A DNA stretch of 64,000 bases from Cocleimonas sp. (GCA_021647365.1 JAKIUW010000011.1:1-64000), one strand, 5' to 3'; positions 42,020-51,281 are shown, counted from the first letter of the stretch. The notes: generated by a model not told the origin, from the letters alone. Translations and numbers: made by a program.

Positions 42020-42721
42020 TTATTTTTTAAGCTTCTTATCCACAACATTCTTCATCGCAATCAAAAAACCCATGCCAAGAAATGCACCCGGTGGGAGTAT
42101 CGCGAGTAGTAAGCCTTGGTAGTTGTCAAAAAATCGTATGGTCCAGTTACTGGCTTGTGAACCGAACATTACTGCAGCGTCTGAAAATAGTGTGCCGTTA
42201 CCAATGAACTCTCGCATTCCGCCTAGGGCAACTAATACTAGGGTGAAGCCTAAGCCCATCATAAAACCATCCAGTGCTGCGCGCGGGATTTTATTGCGTG
42301 AGGCGAAAGCTTCGGCGCGACCGATAATGACGCAGTTGGTTACAATCAAGGGAATGAAAATACCCAATACACTGTGAAGTTCTGGGCTGAAAGCGTTCAT
42401 GCTGAGATCAATTACCGTAACAATGGATGCGATGACTAAGACATAATAGGGAATGCGGATTTCTTTGCGTACCCAGTTTCGCGTAAAAGATATAATCGTA
42501 TTGGAAGCGGTGAGTGTGATTATAGTGGCGATTCCAAGACCCAAGCCATTGATGAAATTTCCTGTAACCGCAAGAAGAGGGCATAGCCCAAGTAGCTGTA
42601 CTAAGCCTGGATTGTTATGCCATAGGCCATCCATCACTATTTTTTTGCACTCTTCGGGGGCGCAGGTTCCGCCTTCTATTTTTTCACCTAGAGAGTCATC
42701 AACTGTAATTGTATCCGTCAT
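42020..42721 (-). CDS. rnfE: Electron transport complex subunit RnfE
   Basis: A 233-residue, six-helix inner-membrane subunit of the Rnf complex, which couples ferredoxin:NAD+ electron flow to ion transport (or keeps SoxR reduced). GLWHNNPGLVQLLGLCPLLAVTG and PLIVTNCVIIGRAEAFA are RnfE signatures, homologous to RnfA. It is last in the operon; its start overlaps rnfG by 4 bases. A conserved cysteine in LLGLCP joins the membrane iron-sulfur site shared with RnfA. Confidence 0.95.
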   Translation of the reverse strand: MTDTITVDDSLGEKIEGGTCAPEECKKIVMDGLWHNNPGLVQLLGLCPLLAVTGNFINGLGLGIATIITLTASNTIISFTRNWVRKEIRIPYYVLVIASIVTVIDLSMNAFSPELHSVLGIFIPLIVTNCVIIGRAEAFASRNKIPRAALDGFMMGLGFTLVLVALGGMREFIGNGTLFSDAAVMFGSQASNWTIRFFDNYQGLLLAILPPGAFLGMGFLIAMKNVVDKKLKK

Positions 42722-43347
42722 TTCACACCTGCCTGAAAGAGTGTATTCATATTGCTTTGAGCATAAATCAAAGTGCTTTTGATGGCATTAACAATGGCGC
42801 GGGGCGTAATGGTTGCACCTGTGAATTGATCAAATTTTCCACCGTCTTTTTTTACCTGCCAACCATTCATATCAGGGTTATTAAGTGATTTACCGTTAAA
42901 GGCCAGTACCCAGTTGCTTTTGCGGGTTTCCATTTTATCGCCCAAGCCAGGTGTTTCTTTATGATTGACGATTCTCACGCCCGATAATGTCTGGTCGTTG
43001 GCATTAATCCCAATCAGCAACGTCATGGCACCACTGTAACCTTTGAGTGTGGTTACTTCAAAAATAGCGGTACTAGGCACGCCGTTGAGGGTAGCTAAAT
43101 AGACAGGGGTGTCTTTCGCAAAGCCTGTGTCTTGCGATGTGAGTATGATTTTACTGCTAGCAAGGTCGTTGTCATAACGATCTGTTGGTACAACTTCGTT
43201 GAGTGCACTTAACAGCATCATCGCTTGATTTTCGATGATTTTATCTTTGGTAAGCGAGTTAGTCATAGCCACGAGAAGCACGCTAATAAATGCAAAGAAG
43301 GCTAGTGATAGCCCCGCTTTTTTCATGGCGCTGAAGTGCTTTCTCAT
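42718..43347 (-). CDS. rnfG: Electron transport complex subunit RnfG
   Basis: A 209-residue subunit anchored by one N-terminal helix (about 11-29) with a periplasmic flavin domain. FMN is attached covalently to the second Thr of TGATITPRAIV, the motif present near residue 178. Overlaps of 4 bases with both rnfD and rnfE show tight coupling. A later start at Met-8 is possible. Confidence 0.94.
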   Translation of the reverse strand: MRKHFSAMKKAGLSLAFFAFISVLLVAMTNSLTKDKIIENQAMMLLSALNEVVPTDRYDNDLASSKIILTSQDTGFAKDTPVYLATLNGVPSTAIFEVTTLKGYSGAMTLLIGINANDQTLSGVRIVNHKETPGLGDKMETRKSNWVLAFNGKSLNNPDMNGWQVKKDGGKFDQFTGATITPRAIVNAIKSTLIYAQSNMNTLFQAGVK

Positions 43348-44399
43348 GATTTTTTACCCTCTATTTTTTTTGAGGGTAAAGTGCTAGATCTGTGTCCGTA
43401 GACACGAGGCTGAGTATAATAATCAATCAGTGGTACTGCCATATTCATAATCAAGACAGCAAAGGCGATGGCATCAGGGTAATTCCCCCAAACGCGGATA
43501 ACATAAATAAAGAAGCCAATGCTTGCGCCATAAATAAGCTTTCCTGTGGGTGTGGTGCTAGCAGATACAGGATCGGTTGCAATAAAGAAAGCCCCTAAAA
43601 CTGTCGCGCCACCAAAAATATGCAGAAGAGGGCTGGCAAAAGTCTCTGGCGAATAGAGATACATAATGCCCGAAAAAATCGCTAGTGTGCCAATCATTGA
43701 AGCAGGAATTTGCCAGTGAATAATCTTTTTGTAAAGTAGCCATGCGCCACCTATTGCAAAAGCGACGCTGATGTAAATCCAGCTAGTCAGGCTAAATTGT
43801 TTTTGTTGGGCAATTTCTGCATAAGCTGTACCCGCGCGCAAGCCTGTTTTTACTTCGTCTAAAGGCGTTGCCATGGTAATGGCATCCCAATCAGGTGTTG
43901 CGACACTACTAAAAACCATATTAAGGCTTTCTATTAAGCTGGGTAATGTTGAACCTAGTTGACCATTTTGTATCCATTGGCTCATTTCAAACGGAAAGGA
44001 AACAATCAAAACCGCAAAGCCAATCATCGCAGGGTTAAAAGGGTTGTAACCTAAGCCACCGTAAAGGTGTTTGGCAATTATGATGGCGAAGAAAATACCA
44101 ATCAACAGGATCCACCAAGGCATTAAAGGCGGTAGCGAAAGTGCCAAAAGCCACGCCGTAACGATGGCGCTAAGATCATACAAAAAGGGAAGAATTGGGC
44201 GTTTTCGAATGATCAATGCGAGGGTTTCTAAAGCTACAGCGAATACGATAGCTACTACCACATTGATTAAAATGCCCCAGCCATAAATGTAAAACATCAT
44301 CAAGGTGCCAGGGATAAGTGCCAATATAACTTGCAACATGACTCTGCTAACATTGCTGTTACTGCCAAAAAAGGGCGAGGTGTCGGTTTTAAATTTCAT
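43344..44399 (-). CDS. rnfD: Electron transport complex subunit RnfD
   Basis: A 351-residue, multi-helix inner-membrane subunit carrying covalent FMN at the threonine in ATDPVSASTTPTGKLIYG. GGLGYNPFNPAMIGFAVLI is a further signature. It overlaps rnfC by 11 bases and rnfG by 4. Length is normal for RnfD. Confidence 0.94.
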   Translation of the reverse strand: MKFKTDTSPFFGSNSNVSRVMLQVILALIPGTLMMFYIYGWGILINVVVAIVFAVALETLALIIRKRPILPFLYDLSAIVTAWLLALSLPPLMPWWILLIGIFFAIIIAKHLYGGLGYNPFNPAMIGFAVLIVSFPFEMSQWIQNGQLGSTLPSLIESLNMVFSSVATPDWDAITMATPLDEVKTGLRAGTAYAEIAQQKQFSLTSWIYISVAFAIGGAWLLYKKIIHWQIPASMIGTLAIFSGIMYLYSPETFASPLLHIFGGATVLGAFFIATDPVSASTTPTGKLIYGASIGFFIYVIRVWGNYPDAIAFAVLIMNMAVPLIDYYTQPRVYGHRSSTLPSKKIEGKKS

Positions 44400-46035
44400 C
44401 TTTTGTTTCGCTCTCTTTCTTGCTACGTTCTTGTTTCTTAGCTTTAGCGCGCGCCATGGCCGCTTTTATAGCATCGGCTTTACTATCTTTGTTAGGGTCT
44501 TTTGTTGCATCACCATTCTTACCAGCCTCAGCTTTTTTCTTCTGCAGTGCGGCTTTGTGCGCGGCACGTTTTTCATCGCGTTCGCGCTTGTCACGTTCTT
44601 TACGAAACAGTAAAAATTCGTGGCGATCACGCGACAAATCTGATTTTTGCGTGGCAATTTCTTGATTTCTGATTTCAGTTTTTGCAAAACGAAAATAGTC
44701 CACCAAAGGGATATGACTTGGACAAACGTAACTACAGCAACCGCAATCAATACAATCGTTGATATTATGATCGAGTGTTTTCTCAAAATCTTTTGCACGA
44801 ATATGCCAATACATTTGCTGAGGTAAAAGTTTTACTGGACAAACGTCCATGCACTTTCCACAACGGATGCAAGGCAGAGTCGGTTGGTCAGCATATTCTG
44901 AGTTAGACTCACTTAGCATAGTTGTAGAAGAAATAAGCGCACAGTTGGTGGCTTTTACAATAGGGATTTGATCATTTTCTAACGCAAAGCCCATCATCGG
45001 ACCACCCATAATTAAGTGATCTGCCATTTTGGTGTAACCGCCCGCTTGTTCTGCTAGGTAGTTAAATGATGTGCCGATTAACACTTCTAAATTTTGAGGC
45101 TTGTTGATGCCGTTGCCTGTGATCGTGACGATGCGCGAAAGCAGAGGCTCACCTTCGATAACGGATTTGTAAATACTGTAAACCGTGCCGATATTTATGC
45201 CCATTAAACCAATATCCAACGGTAAGCCGTTTGCGGGTACTTGCTGACCTGTTAATATTTCTATCAACTGTTTCTCACCTCCGCTGGGGTAAAGTGTGGG
45301 AATGGGTACAACGGTAATGTTAGAGTCTTCTTGACAGGCTAGCCTTAAAGCTTCAATGGCTTCTGGTTTATTATCTTCAATGGCGATAAGACATTTTTCG
45401 GGCTTGAGCATAGTTTGTAAAATGCCAATACCAGAAATAATCTCGGCGGACTTATCACGCATCAAGCGATCATCGCAGGTGATGTAGGGTTCGCACTCTG
45501 CACCATTGATAATCAGGGTTTTAACTTGTTTTTCATTAAGCGAGCCTGCAACTTTAACCGCCGTTGGGAAAGTTGCACCGCCTAAACCTACGATACCCGC
45601 TTGTTCGATACGCTCTAGTAGTTTTTTAGTGTCTTTATTCTCATAATCTACATAGCTTTCGAGTTTACTTTCATCCCATTTATCTTTTCCATCGGTTTCA
45701 ATAACGATACAAAGACCAGATAAACCTGAAATATGCGGCAAAGGTTTTTCTTCTATTGCACTGACTTTGCCTGATGTGGGTGCATGTATATTGGCGCTTA
45801 ATCCTATCTTGTTTGCACTGGCGATGATTTGTCCTTTATAAACTGAATCTCCAACGTGCACGCAGGGTTCTGCCTCAATGCCAATGTGTTGTTGCAAAGG
45901 TAAAACTAATTGCGCGGGGATTCCTGCAAATGTTATGGGTGTTTGGTTAGATTCATCTTTATGAAATGGAGGATGAACGCCACCGTGGAATTTCCACAGT
46001 TTTATGGGTGCTGATTTCTTAATAACTGCGCTCAT
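44389..46035 (-). CDS. rnfC: Electron transport complex subunit RnfC
   Basis: A 548-residue peripheral subunit facing the cytoplasm, with NADH/FMN-binding core (GLGGATFPTAVK, INGAECEPYITCDDRLM) and two [4Fe-4S] sites (CIRCGKCMDVCPVKLLP and CIDCGCCSYVCPSHIPLV). The C-terminal tail, Lys/Ala-rich (DAIKAAMARAKAKKQE), has a single unit, while enteric RnfC proteins carry many repeats of it, hence the shorter length. It overlaps rnfB by 4 bases and rnfD by 11. Confidence 0.95.
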   Translation of the reverse strand: MSAVIKKSAPIKLWKFHGGVHPPFHKDESNQTPITFAGIPAQLVLPLQQHIGIEAEPCVHVGDSVYKGQIIASANKIGLSANIHAPTSGKVSAIEEKPLPHISGLSGLCIVIETDGKDKWDESKLESYVDYENKDTKKLLERIEQAGIVGLGGATFPTAVKVAGSLNEKQVKTLIINGAECEPYITCDDRLMRDKSAEIISGIGILQTMLKPEKCLIAIEDNKPEAIEALRLACQEDSNITVVPIPTLYPSGGEKQLIEILTGQQVPANGLPLDIGLMGINIGTVYSIYKSVIEGEPLLSRIVTITGNGINKPQNLEVLIGTSFNYLAEQAGGYTKMADHLIMGGPMMGFALENDQIPIVKATNCALISSTTMLSESNSEYADQPTLPCIRCGKCMDVCPVKLLPQQMYWHIRAKDFEKTLDHNINDCIDCGCCSYVCPSHIPLVDYFRFAKTEIRNQEIATQKSDLSRDRHEFLLFRKERDKRERDEKRAAHKAALQKKKAEAGKNGDATKDPNKDSKADAIKAAMARAKAKKQERSKKESETKDEI

Positions 46036-46628
46036 AACTTACTCTCATGTTGGGCTTCGGTAAGTATAGGAATAACAGGATAAGTATTTTCAACAGGCGT
46101 AGGTTGTTTAAACTTCCAATTTTTAGTCGTGGTTTTCAGTGGCACCATAAGAATACAATCTACAGGGCAGGGTGGTAGACATAGCTCACAGCCTGTACAT
46201 TCGGATTCGATTATCGTGTGCATTTGCTTTGCTGCGCCCATAATGGCATCCACTGGGCAGGCTTGAATACACAGCGTACAACCGATGCAATCCTTTTCAA
46301 CAATGATGGCAACTTCGGGTTGTTCGGGTGTTTCGCCTGCTTCTTCATCTAGCTCCATCGGTTCAACGTCGAGTAAATCTGCCAGTGCTAATATTGTAGT
46401 TTCTCCGCCAGGAGGACATTTGTTGATAGGGGCTTCACCCGCCGCGATTGCTTCGGCATAAGGGCGACAACCTGCGTAACTGCATTGCCCGCATTGTGTT
46501 TGTGGCAGTAAGCTATCAACTTGATCTGATAGCGGATCACCTTCAACTTTAAAACGCACAGAAGCATAGCCCAATACAAGACCAAAGAAAGCGGCTAAAC
46601 CGACCAATATGAGGATTGCACTTAACAT
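46032..46628 (-). CDS. rnfB: Electron transport complex subunit RnfB
   Basis: A 198-residue iron-sulfur subunit with an N-terminal membrane helix (about 3-22), the CGQCSYAGCRPYAEA cluster domain and two ferredoxin-type sites (CIGCTLCIQACPVDAI, CTGCELCLPPCPVDCI). It passes electrons between ferredoxin and the membrane subunits. It shares one base with rnfA and four with rnfC. Confidence 0.95.
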   Translation of the reverse strand: MLSAILILVGLAAFFGLVLGYASVRFKVEGDPLSDQVDSLLPQTQCGQCSYAGCRPYAEAIAAGEAPINKCPPGGETTILALADLLDVEPMELDEEAGETPEQPEVAIIVEKDCIGCTLCIQACPVDAIMGAAKQMHTIIESECTGCELCLPPCPVDCILMVPLKTTTKNWKFKQPTPVENTYPVIPILTEAQHESKL

Positions 46629-47212
46629 TAAACTGTCTTAATCAATCCTGTGAAACCCATGAATGCTAGCGCCATTAAGCCAGCTGTAATCATCCCAATG
46701 GCATTGCCTTGAAAGGCATCAGGAATATCAGAGGCGGCAAGCCGTTCACGCATTGCTGCAAACAGAACAAGTACCAGTGTGAAGCCAATGGCTGAACCAA
46801 AACCATAAAGAGCCGACTCGATAAAATTATTGGACTGCTGGGTATTGAGCAAGGCAACACCTAGAACGGCGCAATTTGTGGTGATGAGGGGAAGATAAAT
46901 TCCTAAAACATTGTGTAATAGCGGGCTGGTTTTATGTACCACTAATTCAGTAAAACCCACGATGGCGGCAATCACTAAAATAAAGCTGATGGTGCGTAAA
47001 TACTCTAAACCAAAAGGCTCAAGCAAGTATTCATAAATAAGAAAGCTAGAAATAGAAGATAATGTAAGAACAAACGTCGTTGCAAGCCCCATGCCCATTG
47101 CTGTTTCTAGTTTGCGTGATACGCCCATAAAAGGGCATAGTCCTAAAAACTGAGAGAGGACTATATTATTGACCCAGACCGTGCCAATGATAATGAGGAT
47201 GTATTCAGTCAT
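46628..47212 (-). CDS. rnfA: Electron transport complex subunit RnfA
   Basis: A 194-residue, six-helix membrane subunit, first gene of rnfABCDGE. MTEYILIIIGTVWVNNIVLS followed by FLGLCPFMGVSRKLETA matches the universal RnfA N-terminus, so I place the start at 47212 rather than at an in-frame codon 51 bases upstream (47263). The cysteine in GLCPF is part of the membrane [2Fe-2S] site with RnfE. The operon has no rnfH. Confidence 0.95.
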   Translation of the reverse strand: MTEYILIIIGTVWVNNIVLSQFLGLCPFMGVSRKLETAMGMGLATTFVLTLSSISSFLIYEYLLEPFGLEYLRTISFILVIAAIVGFTELVVHKTSPLLHNVLGIYLPLITTNCAVLGVALLNTQQSNNFIESALYGFGSAIGFTLVLVLFAAMRERLAASDIPDAFQGNAIGMITAGLMALAFMGFTGLIKTV

Positions 47213-47383
47213 AACGCATAACAATTTAAATGAAGGAGCATTTTGCCATACTTCAAAGCTCATAACCTAATTCATATCATATAAGTAAGCTTGTTTTACA
47301 GCGCTTTTATGGATGAGTGAACCTATAAGAAATGATATGGACTAACTACTGTGCAACTGATTCATATTTAAAAGGAGTTTATT

Positions 47384-47659
47384 ATGAAAACGACTAGAAA
47401 AAGAATGGCATTATCAATCGTATTGGTATTTTCAGTGATCACATTAAATGCTTGTTCTAGCAATGCGGGCACAGGCGCAGTTGTTGGTGCTTTAGCAGGT
47501 GGAGCAATAGGAAAATCAACCGGTAATCATCATGATAGCAGGGCGGCAACAGGCGCAGCGATTGGTGCGGCAGCAGGTGCTGTGATTGGTAGCCAAGGTG
47601 ATATTCAAAGACCGCAATATCAACCTCGCCCACAATATCAACGTCCTTATTACCGATAA
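47384..47659 (+). CDS. Glycine-zipper lipoprotein
   Basis: A 91-residue lipoprotein: signal peptide with lipobox TLNAC, then a glycine-zipper region (GAVVGALAGGAIGKSTG and AAIGAAAGAVIGSQ), resembling OsmB/YMGG-type outer-membrane proteins, and a Pro/Gln/Tyr-rich C-terminal tail (RPQYQPRPQYQRPYY) with a short repeat. AGGAG precedes the ATG by 8 bases. The role is probably envelope stress or structure; it is not specified by sequence. Confidence 0.82.
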   Translation: MKTTRKRMALSIVLVFSVITLNACSSNAGTGAVVGALAGGAIGKSTGNHHDSRAATGAAIGAAAGAVIGSQGDIQRPQYQPRPQYQRPYYR

Positions 47660-47672
47660 TTATAAATAAGGC

Positions 47673-47700
47673 TTGATAGTTAAGTATTTAACGATATACT
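47673..47700 (+). promoter_or_regulatory. Sigma-70 promoter of the candidate sRNA
   Basis: TTGATA (47673-47678), a 16-base spacer and TATACT (47695-47700). Both hexamers are one base from consensus. It lies after the lipoprotein stop codon, with no protein gene downstream on the plus strand. Confidence 0.65.
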
Positions 47701-47705
47701 AATGC

Positions 47706-47808
47706 ATGTTCGTTCAACGCAATCTTATCTATGGGTATTTGATGATTTTGGGAACGGACAAACATACCCTCCTAGCGGTTGGCGCTCCTTAACGGAGCGC
47801 CTTTTTTA
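47706..47808 (+). ncRNA. Candidate small RNA with pseudoknot and terminator
   Basis: About 103 bases run from the predicted start (5-6 bases after the -10 box) to the end of an intrinsic terminator. GTTCGTTC (47708-47715) can pair with GAACGGAC (47752-47759) over 8 bp with one G-U. GGGTAT (47733-47738) can pair with ATACCC (47764-47769) over 6 bp. The two helices interleave, so together they would form an H-type pseudoknot, unless they are alternatives. No open reading frame of note. It is not 6S, 4.5S or tmRNA by sequence. Processing from the lipoprotein transcript is an alternative. Confidence 0.5.
47781..47807 (+). terminator. Intrinsic terminator of the candidate sRNA
   Basis: GGCGCTCC-TTAAC-GGAGCGCC followed by TTTTTTAT: a perfect 8-bp GC-rich stem. 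It could also end the lipoprotein transcript 120 bases upstream. Confidence 0.9.
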
Positions 47809-47893
47809 TGCCTTAAAAAGACTGACTTGCTAAGCTGACTTGATGGTAAAATACTTTATACAAAAAAAATATCATTTAGTAATACCCCATAAA

Positions 47894-47963
47894 AAAGCAC
47901 ACCCCCCTAGTTTTACATGATTGTTTATGAAATCAATCATGTAAAACTAGGGGGGTGTGCTTT
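47894..47963. repeat. Perfect inverted pair of G-run repeats (CTA variant)
   Basis: Arms 47894-47922 and 47935-47963 are perfect 29-base inverted copies (AAAGCACACCCCCCTAGTTT, then TACATGATT) around a 12-base loop. It lies 27 bases after the secF stop and could end the sec transcript. Confidence 0.93.
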
Positions 47964-47989
47964 ATAAAAGTCTAAATATAAGTTGTTAT

Positions 47990-48979
47990 TTAAACCATGC
48001 TTCCGTCTTCTTCGCGGCCATCATCTTCTTTTTCTGGCGGTAATAGCGCTTCACGAGTAATGCCCATCATTATTAGCGAGCTACTGGCTACATAGATAGA
48101 AGAGTATGTTCCAACCACTACACCAATAATCATCGCTAGTGAGAAGCCATGGATAATTTCACCGCCTAAAAAGTACAATGCTGCCAATACCAACAATGTG
48201 GTTAGTGAGGTAACAATGGTACGTGATAGGGTTTGGTTGATTGAAATATTAATAGATTCTTCCGAGCCTACTTTTCTCAGTTTCAAATAGTTTTCACGAA
48301 TACGGTCAAACACAACAATGGTATCGTTGAGGGAATAACCGATAATCGCGAGCACGGCGGCGAGTATGGTCAGGTCAAACTCAATACGAAATAGGGAGAA
48401 GATGCCGATGGTGATGATGATATCATGCATCAAAGCAATAATTGCCCCGATTGAAAAGCGAAATTCAAAACGCAGGGTAACGTAGATCAAAATACCCGCA
48501 AGTGCGAGTAGCATAGCGATTCCGCCATCATCGCGTAACTCATCACCAATTTGTGGGCCGACAAATTCAACACGTCGCAAGGTGATATCTGGGTTGCTTG
48601 CTTTTAAGATAGCAAAAACCTTATCGCCTATTGTGGCTTTGTCACTTTTTGTCTTGTCGTTTGCAGTCTCTTTTTCAGCTTTCTTCTCAGCCTCAGTTTG
48701 CTTAGGTGGCGTGATGCGAATCAATACATCTTTAGCTGTACCAAAATGCTGAACTTGAGCATCGTACTTTGCACTCTTTAATGTTTGGCGAATAGGCTCG
48801 ACTTCAGTGGCTTCTGGATAGCCAATCTCAATGACTGTACCGCCTGTGAAATCTACGCCAAGGTTTAAGCCATTCACGACGAGCGAGCCAATAGAAGCCA
48901 AGATAAGTAAGGCGGATAAAATCATCGCGGGCTTACGTGCGCCGACAAAGTTAATCATTTTTTTAGTAGTAGTATTCAT
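47990..48979 (-). CDS. secF: Protein translocase subunit SecF
   Basis: A 329-residue, six-helix inner-membrane protein that works with SecD to use the proton-motive force in late export steps. LGVDFTGGTVIEIGYP at the N-terminus, the periplasmic P1 domain, GYSLNDTIVVFDRIREN and LTTLLVLAALYFLGGE are SecF signatures. A charged insert (about residues 88-108) widens the first periplasmic domain. It follows secD by 39 bases. Confidence 0.95.
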   Translation of the reverse strand: MNTTTKKMINFVGARKPAMILSALLILASIGSLVVNGLNLGVDFTGGTVIEIGYPEATEVEPIRQTLKSAKYDAQVQHFGTAKDVLIRITPPKQTEAEKKAEKETANDKTKSDKATIGDKVFAILKASNPDITLRRVEFVGPQIGDELRDDGGIAMLLALAGILIYVTLRFEFRFSIGAIIALMHDIIITIGIFSLFRIEFDLTILAAVLAIIGYSLNDTIVVFDRIRENYLKLRKVGSEESINISINQTLSRTIVTSLTTLLVLAALYFLGGEIIHGFSLAMIIGVVVGTYSSIYVASSSLIMMGITREALLPPEKEDDGREEDGSMV

Positions 48980-49018
48980 TGTTTTTCTCTTTTTCCTTTG
49001 TCTCTTAATCAGGGTCTC

Positions 49019-50872
49019 TTAAATCGCCAGTTTTTTAAGGTCTTTTTTGTTGCCGTAAATTAAGTTAATGATTGCACGTGTGCCCAAAATCGCTGTAAAC
49101 ATGGATGACACGATGCCGACCGCTAAGGTTGTGGCGAAGCCTTGGATTGGTCCTGTACCCATCATAAATAGAACGATAGCAGCTATTAATGTGGTGATAT
49201 TGGCATCCGCAATGGTTGAAAATGCTTTTTCATATCCTGAGTGGATCGCTGCTTGTGGTGATAAGCCATTTTTAAGCTCTTCTTTTATCCGTTCAAATAT
49301 AAGCACGTTGGCATCCACCGCCATGCCCACGGTTAATACGATACCTGCAATGCCTGGTAAGGTTAGAGTGGCTTGCATCAAAGAGAGTATGGAAACAATC
49401 AGCACCAAATTTAAGGTTAATGCTAAGTTGGCGACTAAACCGAAAACACGGTAGTAAACAGCCATAAAAATAAGCACTAAAATAAAGCCAATGATGACGG
49501 AGTTAAAACCTGCTTTAATATTATCTGCACCTAAACTTGGGCCCACGGTACGTTCTTCAACAATGTAAACGGGTGCGGCGAGTGCACCTGCACGTAAATC
49601 TTCAGCCAGTAGGTGAGCTTCTTGGGGTGAGTCCAAGCCATTAATCATAAAGCGTTTACTTAGCTCAGATTGGATACGCGCTACACTAACAACTTCTTTT
49701 TTAGTGACACGTTTTTTGGTGACAGTGCCGTCATCCAGTTTCTTTACGACGTATTTATCTTCAATATAAACAACCGCCATCAATTTTTGGATATTTTTGC
49801 CTGTGATATTTGCAAAGCGCTTAGCGCCTTTAGCATCGAGGACGATATTAACGGAAGGTTGTTGGTTTTCATCATAACCTGCGGATGCTTTTGTGATTGA
49901 GTCACCGCTGAGTATGATTTGACGCTTTAAATAAACAGGGTTGCCGTTGCGCTCTTTATATATTTTTGAGGTCGCTGTTTGTCCTTCGTCCACTAGACGA
50001 AACTCTAAGGTAGCAGTACCCGTCAGCTTTTCTTTAACTGTGCTAGGGTCTTGTACGCCGGGTAGTTGTACGACAATACGTTCTAGCCCTTGGCGTTGGA
50101 TAATAGGTTCGGTTAAGCCTGTGCTATTTAGCTTGCGACGTAAGGTGATGATATTTTGTTGTAAAATTTCTCGCTTGGAGTCTTTGATATTGTTTTCAGC
50201 TAGTGTGGCTATTAGTCCAAATCCTTTCTCGGTATCTTTTTTATCGAAATTAACATCAGTGCGGTATTCACGCTTTAGTAAGGTTAGTGCTTCGTTGCGA
50301 ACTGCTTCTTCTTTAAAAACAAGGGAAAGCTTATTATTTTCTGTACTAGCCTCTTTTTTAACACCTAGATAGCGTAATTTATTCTCACGCAATAATTTAC
50401 GAAATTCATCTTTGTGGCGTTCTAGTGCTTTTTCTGTTGCGACAGACATATCCACTTCCATCAAGAAATGAACACCACCGCGTAAGTCTAAGCCTAAATT
50501 CATGGGCTTAGCATTGATTGAGCTTAACCAGTCAGGCGTCGTTGGCGCAAGATTTAGTGCGGTTTTGTAATGTGTGTCACCGAGTACCTTGCCTATGGCT
50601 ACTTGTGCAGCGAGTTGATTGTCGGGCGTGTCAAAATGTAAGACGACGCTTTTGCCCGTTTTATCGGTATCAATACTGGTTGGCGTGAGGGACTTTTCTG
50701 CTAGCTTACTTTTGATAGAATCAATAGTTTCTGTACTGATGGTGAGATTTTTGTCTGTAGGAACGACTTGTACCGCAGGCTCTGATGGATAGAGGTTGGG
50801 TAGGGCGAAGAGGAGTGCAATTAATGTTACAGCGATAAGCAGCACATATTTCCACGATGGATAACGATTCAT
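49019..50872 (-). CDS. secD: Protein translocase subunit SecD
   Basis: A 617-residue, six-helix RND-like subunit. LGLDLRGGVHFLMEVDM, the periplasmic P1/P4 domains and the membrane signature GMAVDANVLIFERIKEEL are present. I place the start at the ATG at 50872 (MNRYPSWKYVLL), which gives the usual SecD N-terminus and length; an in-frame codon 39 bases earlier lies in the yajC-secD hairpin. Order on the strand: yajC, secD, secF. Confidence 0.95.
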   Translation of the reverse strand: MNRYPSWKYVLLIAVTLIALLFALPNLYPSEPAVQVVPTDKNLTISTETIDSIKSKLAEKSLTPTSIDTDKTGKSVVLHFDTPDNQLAAQVAIGKVLGDTHYKTALNLAPTTPDWLSSINAKPMNLGLDLRGGVHFLMEVDMSVATEKALERHKDEFRKLLRENKLRYLGVKKEASTENNKLSLVFKEEAVRNEALTLLKREYRTDVNFDKKDTEKGFGLIATLAENNIKDSKREILQQNIITLRRKLNSTGLTEPIIQRQGLERIVVQLPGVQDPSTVKEKLTGTATLEFRLVDEGQTATSKIYKERNGNPVYLKRQIILSGDSITKASAGYDENQQPSVNIVLDAKGAKRFANITGKNIQKLMAVVYIEDKYVVKKLDDGTVTKKRVTKKEVVSVARIQSELSKRFMINGLDSPQEAHLLAEDLRAGALAAPVYIVEERTVGPSLGADNIKAGFNSVIIGFILVLIFMAVYYRVFGLVANLALTLNLVLIVSILSLMQATLTLPGIAGIVLTVGMAVDANVLIFERIKEELKNGLSPQAAIHSGYEKAFSTIADANITTLIAAIVLFMMGTGPIQGFATTLAVGIVSSMFTAILGTRAIINLIYGNKKDLKKLAI

Positions 50873-50905
50873 TTTTTTATTAACCCGATTGTTACTTGTG
50901 TAAGT

Positions 50906-50935
50906 AACCACCTGCTCGGAATAAATCAGGTGGTT
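50906..50935. promoter_or_regulatory. Hairpin between yajC and secD
   Basis: AACCACCTG and CAGGTGGTT form a perfect 9-bp stem with a 12-base loop. On the minus strand it comes between yajC and secD without a strong T tract; it may act as an mRNA-stabilising or attenuating element. Confidence 0.5.
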
Positions 50936-50954
50936 TTGTTTATTTGCTTGGCTG

Positions 50955-51281
50955 TTAAGCGCCCTTCATCGTGCCTTTAGGCATAATGCTTGCAATAGCA
51001 TGACGTTGGATTTTCATATTGCTGGAGTCTGATATTTTCAGCTCAATAAAATTATCGCCAAGTTTTACAATCTTGCCTAAGATGCCACCGTTGGTTACAA
51101 CTTCATCGCCTTTTGTTAAAGCATCTAGCAATGATGCGTGTTCTTTGGCTTTTTTAGATTGCGGGCGGATAATCATAAAGTACATAATGCCGAAAAATAA
51201 CGCGACCATAAATACTAATTGTAAGCCACCGCCTTGTGGTGCTTCGCCTGCCGCCATTGCGTTTGATATAAAAAAGTCCAT
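50955..51281 (-). CDS. yajC: Preprotein translocase subunit YajC
   Basis: A 108-residue SecDF-associated inner-membrane protein with a single helix (about 21-40, VFMVALFFGIMYFMIIRPQ) and a small cytosolic domain (KGDEVVTNGGILGKIVKLGDN). It lies 82 bases before secD on the same strand. The tgt gene, usually just upstream, is not present here. Confidence 0.94.
   Translation of the reverse strand: MDFFISNAMAAGEAPQGGGLQLVFMVALFFGIMYFMIIRPQSKKAKEHASLLDALTKGDEVVTNGGILGKIVKLGDNFIELKISDSSNMKIQRHAIASIMPKGTMKGA

Noticed and set aside
44389..44798. Other-frame ORFs over the tail of rnfC
   Set aside because: They are frame shadows of the Lys/Ala-rich tail with no independent support.
47213..47263. Longer rnfA start at 47263
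   Set aside because: The extra residues do not resemble RnfA; MTEYILIIIGTVWVNN at 47212 is the universal N-terminus.
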